NCBI RefSeq assembly: GCF_900111765.1
Contig: NZ_FOIB01000002.1
Coordinates: forward strand, 1,178,001 to 1,242,000
DNA length: 64,000 bases
DNA from: Myxococcus fulvus
GTDB lineage: Bacteria; Myxococcota; Myxococcia; Myxococcales; Myxococcaceae
Direction: 5' to 3'
This document shows, piece after piece, positions 46,266-54,230 of this stretch (position 1 is its first letter; the number at the start of each line of letters is the position of its first letter). Below the pieces are notes generated by a model, which worked only from the letters and a program-made list of their open reading frames with translations, did no database searches and was not told the DNA's origin. Made by a program: the position numbers and the translations under genes.

Positions 46266-47201
46266 ATGTCCCCCGACTCCGACTGGCCCATCCGCGTCGC
46301 CGCCATCAACGCCCTGCAGGAGCGGGTGCGTCGCCATGGTGACGTGCTGCCCTGGGAGGTCATCGACGCGGGCTTCACCTACAAGGGTGAGACGCTCCAC
46401 TTCGCCAACCGGGCGCGTGGCATCTTCTGGCCCCGGCAGATGCGAGAGACAGCGCTCTCCATCAAGACCACCGTGCCACGCCAGGGACGCGAGGCGCGCT
46501 ACGACGACCTCCCCTCCGATGAGGGCTTCGACTACCGGTTCCAGGGAGAGGATGTCGACGGACGCGACAACCGGAGGCTCGTGCGCGCCATGGAGCTGGA
46601 CGCGCCGCTCATCTACTTCTACGGAATCGAGCCCGGCCTCTACGCGCCCATCTGGCCCGTCTACATCTCCGGCGTGGACCTGGCCACGAAGTCCTTCACC
46701 GTGGCGTCCGGCCTGCCGGAGGCGCAGGTGCGCGCACCGGGGAGCTATGCGGCGGACTCGAAGCTGCTCGGCCTGGAGCGCCGCTACACCACGGTGCAGG
46801 TGAAGAAGCGCCTGCACCAGGTCGCCTTCCGACAGCACGTGCTGCGCGCCTATGAGCAGCGCTGCGCCATCTGTCGCTTCCCGCGCCGGGAGCTGCTGGA
46901 CGCGGCCCACATCCTCCCGGACCGGGACGTGCGTGGCAGGCCCGAGGTGCCCAACGGCCTGGCGCTGTGCAAGCTCCACCACGGCGCCTTCGACACGGAC
47001 CTGCTGGGCATCCGCCCTGACGGCGTCATCGAAATCGCCCGGCGATTGATGGCCGAGCAGGACGGGCCCACGCTGGAGCACGGGCTCAAGGGCTTCGCGG
47101 GCAAGCCCCTGGGCGTCATTCCCCTGCTCCCCGCCCAACGCCCCCGCTCCGAGTATCTGGAAGAGCGCTACGAGCGCTTCCGCCTCACTCGCGACGCCTG
47201 A
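46266..47201 (+). CDS. HNH endonuclease-domain protein
   Basis: A 311-residue protein with a C-terminal HNH nuclease: YEQRCAICRFPRRELLDAAH, ILPDRDVRGRPEVPNGLALC, KLHHGAFDTDLLGI. The C-x2-C and H...N...H residues are intact. The N-terminal half (VIDAGFTYKGETLHFANRAR, IYFYGIEPGLYAPIWPVYIS) resembles the N-terminal part of stand-alone HNH_2-type restriction-like nucleases. No methylase or other restriction subunit is adjacent. ATG 46266 is chosen because the homologous-looking part starts at SDWPIRVAAINALQE. It is divergent from the EEP nuclease. Confidence 0.88.
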   Translation: MSPDSDWPIRVAAINALQERVRRHGDVLPWEVIDAGFTYKGETLHFANRARGIFWPRQMRETALSIKTTVPRQGREARYDDLPSDEGFDYRFQGEDVDGRDNRRLVRAMELDAPLIYFYGIEPGLYAPIWPVYISGVDLATKSFTVASGLPEAQVRAPGSYAADSKLLGLERRYTTVQVKKRLHQVAFRQHVLRAYEQRCAICRFPRRELLDAAHILPDRDVRGRPEVPNGLALCKLHHGAFDTDLLGIRPDGVIEIARRLMAEQDGPTLEHGLKGFAGKPLGVIPLLPAQRPRSEYLEERYERFRLTRDA

Positions 47202-47326
47202 AACAGCGGCTTCCTCGATGACCGAAGCAAGGGTCGTCCGCGACTACAGTCCTCTCGGATTATCCCAATTGAATAAGAAGTCCGAGCCCTCGTCTCGACG
47301 CCGCTTCAATCTCACACGAGGGTCGA

Positions 47327-49549
47327 ATGTCACATCCGTCGTCATCACGGTTGCGCGGTGTATTGGGTATCACGTTGGGACTCCTGCTGTCCGTGGGCTG
47401 TGGACAACAGGAACCCGGCGCCGAGAGCAGGTCTGAAGACAGTCAGTCGGCGGCGATTTCTCGCACCCGGCCCCGGGTCAAGCTCGCCGCGAACGAGAAC
47501 CACTCGCTGGCCATCCGCGCGAACGGGACGGTGTGGGCCTCGGGAAGGAACTTCGCGGGTGTGCTCGGCAGGGAGGACATCAGCGGGAGCGCGACGCCCC
47601 TGGAGGTCCCCGGCCTGACGGGGGCCCTCTCCGTCGCGGCGGGCAGCGCGTTCTCCATGGCGCTGCGCTCGGGTGGCACCGTGTGGACCTGGGGGCAGGG
47701 CGTCTGGGGACAGCTGGGCTCGCCCGACTACCCCGCCGCGGGAGCCACCCGCGCGACGCCCGCGCAGGTGCCCGGCCTGGAAGGCGTGGTGGCCATCGCC
47801 GCGGGGAGCACGCATGCCCTCGCGCTGAAGGGCGACGGCACGGTGTGGGCCTGGGGGCTCAACTCGAACGGCCAGCTCGGCACGGGCGCCAGCGGCGCCC
47901 AACAGAACACCCCGGTCCAGGTCTCGGGGCTGGCGAACGTGGCCGCCGTGTTCGCCCGGGGCGCCACCTCCTTCGCCATCCGCTCGGATGGGACGCTGTG
48001 GGGCTGGGGGAGCAACGAGTACGCGGTGCTGGGCTCGCACCTCTTCCCCGACCAGAGCGCCTTCCCCCGGCAGGTCCCCGGCTTGACGAACGTCGTGGCG
48101 GTGTCCCAGGGGCTCGAGCACGTGTTGGCCGTGAAGTCGGACAGCACCGTCTGGACCTGGGGGATGAAGGACCCGGGCATCGAGTCCTATTACGTCGAGC
48201 CCGTCCAGGTCGCGGGCCTGACGGGCGTCGTCGACGTGGCCGCGGGCACGAACTCCTCGTACGCCATCAAGTCCAACGGCACGGTGTGGAGCTGGGGTGA
48301 GAACACCCACGGGCAGCTCGGGGATGGCACCAAGCAGCGCCGCCCCAACCCCATCCTCGTGCCCGGGCTGACGGGCGTGTCGACGCTCGCCGCGGGCGCC
48401 ACCCACGTCCTCGCGCTGCGCGGCGATGGGAGCATCTGGAGCTGGGGCAGCAACTACAAGGGAGAGCTGGGCGATGGTGTCCCCATGAACACCGCGACGC
48501 CCGCGCTCGTGCAGGACGCCAACGTCACGGGAGCGCTCGCCGTCGCGGCGGGCCACTCCCACTCCCTGCTGCTCCAATCCGATGGCACCGTGTGGTCCTG
48601 GGGCGACAACGAGGCCGGTCAGCTCGGCGACGGCACGCGGGTGCGCCGAATCGTCCCCGCGCAGGTGCCCACGCTGCAGGACATCACCGCCATCGCCGCG
48701 GCGGGCCAGCGCTCGCTCGCCCTGCGCGTCGACGGCACCGTCTGGGCCTGGGGCAAGAACACCCTGGTCCCCACGCGCGTGCCGGGCCTCGAGAACGTCA
48801 CCGCCATCTCCACCAGCCTCGAGCACTCGCTGGCCCTGCGGGACGACGCCACCGTGTGGGCCTGGGGCACCAACACGGAAGGCCAGCTGGGCGACGGCAC
48901 CCTCACCTCTCGCACCACCCCCGTGAAGGTCCTCACCCTGACGAACGTCATGAAGATCTCCGCCACGAATTACAACTCGTACGCCATCACCTACGACGGC
49001 TCGGCCTGGGCCTGGGGGTACAATGGTTATGGGCAGGTTGGAGACGGGACGACGACCTTGCGGCGCAGTACGCCTGTCCGCATTCCGGGGCTGAGCAACG
49101 TCGTCGCCATCGCGGGAGGCAGCTACCACGGGATGGCCGTGCTCGTGGACGGCAGCGGCTGGAGCTGGGGCGTGGACTACCGCGGCGCCGGAATGTCCCT
49201 CTTCACCAACGCCAACAGACTGGTGCCCAGGCCCATGTACGTCACAGGCCTGTTCGACGTCGTCTCGTCCGAGTCCATGGCGGTGGCAACCACGTTCACG
49301 GGCACCGCCTGGGCCCGAGGCACCAACACCTGGGGACAGGTGGGCGACGGCACCACGGACTTCCTGGAAGAGGCCATCCAGGTGCAGGGCATCACCAGCG
49401 GCGTGACCTCCATCGCGCTGGGCGACCGGCACACGCTCGCCATCCATTCGGATGGGACGCTCTGGTCCTGGGGCAACAACTCCGACGGGCAGCTCGCCCG
49501 CGGTCAGGCCTTCGACACGCTCCTGCCCGCCCCCTCCCTGCTGGACTGA
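47327..49549 (+). CDS. RCC1-repeat lipoprotein (14 repeats)
   Basis: A 740-residue lipoprotein (GVLGITLGLLLSVGC, Cys25) composed almost wholly of RCC1 (BNR-like) repeats of ~50 residues. Each has a core such as DGTVWAWGLNSNGQLG followed by P-x-x-V-x-G-L and an A-x-G-x-x-H-x-L-A-L turn. I count fourteen TVWxWG-type strands, which fits two seven-bladed beta-propellers in tandem; several copies (11-13) are more diverged. Such secreted RCC1 proteins are abundant in myxobacteria and probably mediate binding at the cell surface. Ends at a perfect hairpin shared with nrfA. Confidence 0.9.
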   Translation: MSHPSSSRLRGVLGITLGLLLSVGCGQQEPGAESRSEDSQSAAISRTRPRVKLAANENHSLAIRANGTVWASGRNFAGVLGREDISGSATPLEVPGLTGALSVAAGSAFSMALRSGGTVWTWGQGVWGQLGSPDYPAAGATRATPAQVPGLEGVVAIAAGSTHALALKGDGTVWAWGLNSNGQLGTGASGAQQNTPVQVSGLANVAAVFARGATSFAIRSDGTLWGWGSNEYAVLGSHLFPDQSAFPRQVPGLTNVVAVSQGLEHVLAVKSDSTVWTWGMKDPGIESYYVEPVQVAGLTGVVDVAAGTNSSYAIKSNGTVWSWGENTHGQLGDGTKQRRPNPILVPGLTGVSTLAAGATHVLALRGDGSIWSWGSNYKGELGDGVPMNTATPALVQDANVTGALAVAAGHSHSLLLQSDGTVWSWGDNEAGQLGDGTRVRRIVPAQVPTLQDITAIAAAGQRSLALRVDGTVWAWGKNTLVPTRVPGLENVTAISTSLEHSLALRDDATVWAWGTNTEGQLGDGTLTSRTTPVKVLTLTNVMKISATNYNSYAITYDGSAWAWGYNGYGQVGDGTTTLRRSTPVRIPGLSNVVAIAGGSYHGMAVLVDGSGWSWGVDYRGAGMSLFTNANRLVPRPMYVTGLFDVVSSESMAVATTFTGTAWARGTNTWGQVGDGTTDFLEEAIQVQGITSGVTSIALGDRHTLAIHSDGTLWSWGNNSDGQLARGQAFDTLLPAPSLLD

Positions 49550-49568
49550 GCACGCGCCACGGGCCTGC

Positions 49569-49601
49569 GACACGGGGCGGGAAGGCTGTCCGCCCCGTGT
49601 C
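49569..49601. terminator. Perfect 12-bp bidirectional hairpin
   Basis: GACACGGGGCGG (49569-49580) and CCGCCCCGTGTC (49590-49601) form a perfect stem with a 9-base loop, between the convergent stops of the RCC1 gene and nrfA. Confidence 0.75.
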
Positions 49602-49612
49602 CCGCCGGCGCG

Positions 49613-51097
49613 TCACCGCGAGCCCTGCTGCGTGCCCTCCGCGGCCGGAGACACCGGCTTCGGCGCACCCTGGGGCCGCGTGTCCGGCGCGGTGGAGGCC
49701 CCGCCCTCGGGGCGCAGCGCGTTCTGTCCCAGGCGCGAGAAGTTGATGGAGTTGCTCAGGATGCGCACCGCCTCCTGGTCCGCGTGGAAGCCCATCGAGT
49801 TCTCCGCCTCCACGAAGTCCAGGTAGAACTGGGCGCGCTTCTGGTAGTCCCGCGCCTTGGCCAGCGCCTCGTCGGACGCGCCCGCCTTCTGGGCGTTCTG
49901 CAGGTCGTGGATGAGGTCCACCAGCGCGTCCATGGCGATGTTGCGCGTCTCGAAGGTGCGCGTCTGGATTGTCTCCGCGCGGCTGAGCAGCTCCGCCTCG
50001 CTCCACTTGTGACACGTCTGGCAGGCGCGGTTGATGTTGAGCAGCGGGCTGCGCACGTGGTGGTCGCTGACCTTCATGGCGCCCTCGCGCTGGTAGGGCA
50101 TGTGGCAGTCCGCGCAGGCCACGCCGCTCTTGGCGTGGATGCCCTGGTTGTACATCTCGAACTCGGGGTGCTGCGCCTTGAGGACCTTGGCGCCCGTGAG
50201 CTGGTGCGTCCAGTCGGTGTGCCCGTCCTCGTCGTAGTAGGCCATGATCTGGTCGATGTTGATGCCCTTGGCCCACGGGTACGTCAGGCGCTTCTCCTTG
50301 CCCTTGAAGTAGTACTCGACGTGGCACTGCCCGCAGACGTACGTGCGCATCTCCTGGCGGGTGGCGTGCTCGTTCACCTTGAAGTCGGGCACACCCTGGC
50401 TGGCCTTGAGCGCGGCGATGCCCTCGATGAAGCCGGGGCGCGTGACGCGCAGCTGCATCGTCGTGGGGTCATGGCAGTCGATGCAGGACACCGGGTGGTC
50501 CACGAGCTTGCGGGCCTGGGCGAAGGGCATCTGGTTCATCTTCTCGAAGCCCTTGATGAGGTCCCCGTCGCCCAGCTTCTTGTAGGGCACGTACACGCTG
50601 CCGTGACAGTGGATGCAGGTGCCCGGCTGCGCCGTCACGTGCTGGCGCTCGGTGAAGACCTGGTCCTCGAGCATGTGCGCGTGTCCGCGCTCCTCGCGGA
50701 AGTCGGTGGCGAAGGCGTAGCCGCTCCACAGGGTGACCAGGCGCGGGTCCTCCTCCAGCCGGCTCTGCGCCACCACCGAGCGCGGGTCCGCCTTCGTGGG
50801 CGTGCGAGCCACGGCCTCGCTGCCGCCGTAGCGGGTGCGCTGCTGGTCCACCGTGCGCTTGTAGCTGTCGTACTGGAGCGGGAAGTTCTTCCCCCACACG
50901 GCGGGGTCGGTGATGGTGTCGTCCAGTTCCACCACCCGGTAGAACGGATTTCGCGCCTCCTGCTTGCGCTCCATGATGTTGACCAGGAGCGCGGTGACGC
51001 CCGCAGAGGCCAGCGCGGCCGCCACGGCCACCGCCACCACCAGCCGGACGCCGCTGAACCGCCGCCGCTTCCCAGGAGCCTTCTGGGGCTCGGTCAT
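49613..51097 (-). CDS. nrfA: Ammonia-forming cytochrome c nitrite reductase catalytic subunit
   Basis: A 494-residue periplasmic pentahaem cytochrome with an N-terminal anchor helix (VRLVVAVAVAAALASAGVTA). Haem motifs are CIHCH (161), CIDCH (205), CGQCH (255), CADCH (328) and CQTCH (359). The catalytic haem 1 motif is CXXCH rather than the classical CXXCK. Conserved active-site context is present: CGQCHVEYYFKG (Tyr), YNQGIHAKSGVACADCHMPY (His). It reduces nitrite to ammonium with six electrons delivered by NrfH. AGGAG is 8 bases before ATG 51097, which overlaps the nrfH stop by 4 bases. The C terminus has a Pro/Ala/Thr-rich tail. No ccm genes are nearby. Confidence 0.93.
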   Translation of the reverse strand: MTEPQKAPGKRRRFSGVRLVVAVAVAAALASAGVTALLVNIMERKQEARNPFYRVVELDDTITDPAVWGKNFPLQYDSYKRTVDQQRTRYGGSEAVARTPTKADPRSVVAQSRLEEDPRLVTLWSGYAFATDFREERGHAHMLEDQVFTERQHVTAQPGTCIHCHGSVYVPYKKLGDGDLIKGFEKMNQMPFAQARKLVDHPVSCIDCHDPTTMQLRVTRPGFIEGIAALKASQGVPDFKVNEHATRQEMRTYVCGQCHVEYYFKGKEKRLTYPWAKGINIDQIMAYYDEDGHTDWTHQLTGAKVLKAQHPEFEMYNQGIHAKSGVACADCHMPYQREGAMKVSDHHVRSPLLNINRACQTCHKWSEAELLSRAETIQTRTFETRNIAMDALVDLIHDLQNAQKAGASDEALAKARDYQKRAQFYLDFVEAENSMGFHADQEAVRILSNSINFSRLGQNALRPEGGASTAPDTRPQGAPKPVSPAAEGTQQGSR

Positions 51098-51636
51098 CGT
51101 GCAATCTCCTGACGGATGAGCTCGGGGTTGCCCGAGCCTTCGGGGTGACCCACCGAGTTGTGGCAGGTGAGGCACTGGAGCTGCTCACCGGGGGCCACCT
51201 GCTCATGGCCCGCGGGGGGCGTCTCGATGGCCTCGACAATCGAGGCGTGGCACTTGCGGCACGCGTTCTCCGTCACCACGCGGTTGCCCGGACGCAGCCG
51301 GATGGGGTCCGGGAAGGTGCCGGTGGTGAAGTAGTACGAGTGCCAGAAGCCGTTGCTCGCCTTCGTGTAGTACTTGGGCAAGAGGCCCGCCGGCGTGTGA
51401 CAGTCGTTGCAGGTGGCCACCGCGTGGTGGCTGCTCTTGCGCCAGCCGTCGTACTGCTCATTCATGATGTGGCAGTTGGCGCACGCGGCCGGGTCGTCCT
51501 GTAGATACGACGCGCCCTTCGCGTAGACGAAGGTGAAGCCTCCCAGGCCCACCGCGACGCCGAGCGCGATGCCGAGACTCACGGCCAGGACGGTGCGGGG
51601 CGCGGAGAGCACGCCGCGCAACCTAGCAATGCGCAT
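51094..51636 (-). CDS. nrfH: NrfH, tetrahaem quinol dehydrogenase of nitrite reductase
   Basis: A 180-residue NapC/NirT-family membrane cytochrome. It has one N-terminal helix (TVLAVSLGIALGVAVGLGGF) followed by four haem motifs: CANCH, CNDCH, CRKCH and CLTCH, with ASYLQDDPAACANCHIMNEQ and GWRKSSHHAVATCNDCHTP typical of NrfH. It passes electrons from the menaquinol pool to NrfA. It is the first gene of the nrfHA operon. The ATG at 51634-51636 has only a weak ribosome site. Confidence 0.93.
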   Translation of the reverse strand: MRIARLRGVLSAPRTVLAVSLGIALGVAVGLGGFTFVYAKGASYLQDDPAACANCHIMNEQYDGWRKSSHHAVATCNDCHTPAGLLPKYYTKASNGFWHSYYFTTGTFPDPIRLRPGNRVVTENACRKCHASIVEAIETPPAGHEQVAPGEQLQCLTCHNSVGHPEGSGNPELIRQEIAR

Positions 51637-51985
51637 GCGGAGCGGAAGTGGAACTTGAACAAGACTTGGACAAAAGCCTCGACCCTCTCGCGACGGCCGC
51701 ACCCGAGGCGAAAGGAATGCGCGCCCACCGAAAAGGCGCGCAAACTCTGCGCGCCGATGGCGGTGCGATGAGCGTCACGGGCCCGTCTGGGTTCAGCGCC
51801 GAGCCCTCGCGCGAGCTTCCGCTCCCGCCGCAAAGATGTCATCGGATTGCGAAAACCCGCGCCGAGGTGCGACAGGGGCGCGCCGCTCGTGCCTGGAGTT
51901 CAACATCCGCGACGCACGACACCCGAAGATTGCTTGAGCCCGCACCTGGATACCGTGAAGAAGACGGAAAACAAGGAGCGTGGCA
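51637..51985. other. Divergent intergenic region
   Basis: 349 bases between nrfH and the ricin-domain lipoprotein, containing both promoters. No ORF with coding character, no convincing FNR/NsrR dyad and no sigma-54 box was found by eye. Confidence 0.5.
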
Positions 51986-54082
51986 ATGACTCGTCGTCCG
52001 CCGCCCGTCGCAGCAAGCCGCATCATCCTCGCCGCCTGTCTCATCACCCTCACCGCCTGTGAAGCCACCCCGGAGCAAGGTGGCTCGGAGCTCGAGTCGC
52101 AGTCCGCCGCGGTGACGGCGGGCACGCGGCTCATCAGCGCGCAGTCCGGTCGCTGTCTGGACGTGTCGCAGAACAGCCAGACCTCGGGCCAGGGGCTCAA
52201 CATCTATGACTGCCACGGGCAGGGGAACCAGCGGTTCCTGTTCACGCCCGAGGGCGAGCTGCGCGTGTTCGATGGCGCCTGGTGCGTGCAGCCGGCCACC
52301 GCCACCGCCGGAGCGCGCGCGGTCATCAGCGCCTGCACGGGCGCGGCCGCCCAGCGCTGGGTCCGAAACGCCAATGGCACGGTGGTCCACACCGCGTCCT
52401 CGCTGTGCCTGGACGTTTCCGGCGGGGCCACCGCGAACAGCTCGCCGGTCATCGTCTGGGATTGCAACGGCCAGACGAACCAGCAGTGGAACCTGCCGGC
52501 GGACACCCAGCCGCCCACCGTGCCCACGGGGCTGGTGGTGACGAACCTGACGTGCAACACGGCCACGCTCTCGTGGGCCGAGTCCACGGACAACCAGGGC
52601 GTCGCCTTCTACGACGTCTACCATGACGGTCAGCTCATGAAGTCCGTCTCCGGCGCCGTCCTGTCCACCGGGCTGACGGTGGTCCCCGGCGCGACGTGGG
52701 GTCTGTATGTGAATGCGCGCGACGCCGCGGGCAACGTCTCGCAGGGCAGCGCCACGCTGAGCATCACCCCGCCGCCGTGCCAGGTGGACACCCAGGCCCC
52801 GAGCATCCCCACGGGCCTCACCGCCACCGCCACGGGCACCAGCGTCACGCTCAACTGGACGGCATCCACGGACAACGTGGGAGTGAGCGCTTACGTCGTG
52901 TTCCGGGACGGCGTGCAGGTGGCCACGGTGCCCGGCACCCCGCCCGCGACGACCTTCGTGGACAGCGGCCTGTCCGCGAACACCGCCTATGTCTACAGCG
53001 TGCTCGCCCGGGACGCGCAGGGAAACGCGTCCGCGCGGAGCACCACGGCAAGCGTGACGACGGGCCAGGCGTGCACCAACCCCGTCTGCTCCGTCACCCA
53101 GGTGGCCACGGACACGGACATCCCGTGGGGTCTGGTCAGCCTGCCGGACGGCGCGGTGCTCTACGGGCGCCGGGACGCGCAGGACATCGTCCGGCTGGAC
53201 CCGGTGACGGGACAGAAGACGTCGGTGGGGACGGTGCCCAACGTGCAGAGCACCGACGGAGAGGGCGGGCTGATGGGCATCGTGCTCTCGCCCACCTTCG
53301 CCACGGACCGCTGGCTGTATGTCATGCACACCTCGCCCACGGACAACCGCATCGTCCGGCTCAGGTACGAGAACGGGTCGCTCAATACGGCGTCGCTCCA
53401 GGTGCTGTTGCAGGGCATCGGCCGCAACAAGTTCCACAACGGCGGGCGGCTGCGCTTCGGACCGGACGGCAAGCTCTACGCGGCCACGGGGGACGCGCAG
53501 AACGCGGCCTATGCGCAGGACCTCAACAACCTGGCGGGCAAGGTGCTGCGGCTCAACGCGGACGGCACCATCCCGTCCGACAACCCCTTCGGCAACTACG
53601 TGTGGAGCTACGGCCACCGCAACCCCCAGGGGCTGGCGTTCGACTCGCAGGGGCGGCTGTGGGAGCAGGAGTTCGGCAACTCGGTGATGGACGAGACGAA
53701 CCTCATCCAGCGCGGCGGCAACTATGGCTGGCCCAACTGCGAGGGCACGGTGTCCCAGGGTGGCTCGGGCTGCGCGACACCCGGCTACATCGTGCCGAAG
53801 CAGACCTACACCACGGCGGCGGGCTCGTGCTCGGGCATCGCCGTGGTCCGCGACGTCCTCTACGTGGCCTGCGCCCGGGGCACCCGCCTCTACCGCGAGG
53901 TCATCAGCGGCACGGAGCTGACGAACGTGCAGCAGTTCTTCGTCGGCACCTACGGCCGGCTGCGCACCGTGGAGCCCACCCTGGACGGCAACCTCTGGCT
54001 GACCACCACCAACCAGGGTGACAAGGACAGCATCCCGAACAACAGCAACGAGCGCATCTTCCGCGTCGTGCTCGGACAGTAG
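51986..54082 (+). CDS. Ricin-lectin/FnIII/sugar-dehydrogenase lipoprotein
   Basis: A 698-residue lipoprotein (ASRIILAACLITLTAC, Cys25; AAGGAG 7 bases before ATG 51986). Domains: an R-type lectin (~47-172) with QxW-type strands (GRCLDVSQNSQTSGQGLNIY, NQRFLFTPEG, AAQRWVRNANG, SSPVIVWDCNGQTNQQWNLP); two fibronectin-III domains (~178-262 and ~272-360); and a glucose/sorbosone dehydrogenase six-bladed propeller (~370-695) with DIPWGLVSLPDGAVLYGRRD, NKFHNGGRLRFGPDGKLYAA, YGHRNPQGLAFDSQGRLWEQ. It is probably a secreted PQQ-dependent sugar dehydrogenase, or a propeller that binds sugars, targeted to glycans by the lectin. Ends at a 14-bp hairpin. Confidence 0.9.
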   Translation: MTRRPPPVAASRIILAACLITLTACEATPEQGGSELESQSAAVTAGTRLISAQSGRCLDVSQNSQTSGQGLNIYDCHGQGNQRFLFTPEGELRVFDGAWCVQPATATAGARAVISACTGAAAQRWVRNANGTVVHTASSLCLDVSGGATANSSPVIVWDCNGQTNQQWNLPADTQPPTVPTGLVVTNLTCNTATLSWAESTDNQGVAFYDVYHDGQLMKSVSGAVLSTGLTVVPGATWGLYVNARDAAGNVSQGSATLSITPPPCQVDTQAPSIPTGLTATATGTSVTLNWTASTDNVGVSAYVVFRDGVQVATVPGTPPATTFVDSGLSANTAYVYSVLARDAQGNASARSTTASVTTGQACTNPVCSVTQVATDTDIPWGLVSLPDGAVLYGRRDAQDIVRLDPVTGQKTSVGTVPNVQSTDGEGGLMGIVLSPTFATDRWLYVMHTSPTDNRIVRLRYENGSLNTASLQVLLQGIGRNKFHNGGRLRFGPDGKLYAATGDAQNAAYAQDLNNLAGKVLRLNADGTIPSDNPFGNYVWSYGHRNPQGLAFDSQGRLWEQEFGNSVMDETNLIQRGGNYGWPNCEGTVSQGGSGCATPGYIVPKQTYTTAAGSCSGIAVVRDVLYVACARGTRLYREVISGTELTNVQQFFVGTYGRLRTVEPTLDGNLWLTTTNQGDKDSIPNNSNERIFRVVLGQ

Positions 54083-54089
54083 GCGTGTC

Positions 54090-54126
54090 CCCCTGTCCCC
54101 GGCGTCCACCGTGCCGGGGACAGGGG
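54090..54126 (+). terminator. Perfect 14-bp hairpin after the sugar-dehydrogenase gene
   Basis: CCCCTGTCCCCGGC (54090-54103) pairs perfectly with GCCGGGGACAGGGG (54113-54126) around a 9-base loop, 7 bases after the stop codon. No U-tract. Confidence 0.75.
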
Positions 54127-54230
54127 TGGTGGTCCCCGCTCCCACCCTCCGCCTCCGCGACTTCCGCCCCGCCGATGCGTTTGCAACACGGTGGCGATTC
54201 GTCACCTCCCCTGTTGAAAGGTTCCCCCCC

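Noticed and set aside
47500..49500. Periodic DNA repetition suggesting a CRISPR or tandem-repeat array
   Set aside because: The period comes from protein-level RCC1 repeats with diverged DNA; there are no identical direct repeats with unique spacers.
47345..49573. A 742-codon minus-strand frame opposite the RCC1 gene
   Set aside because: Shadow of the repeat gene; composition is Arg/Gly/His-rich and has no recognisable motif.
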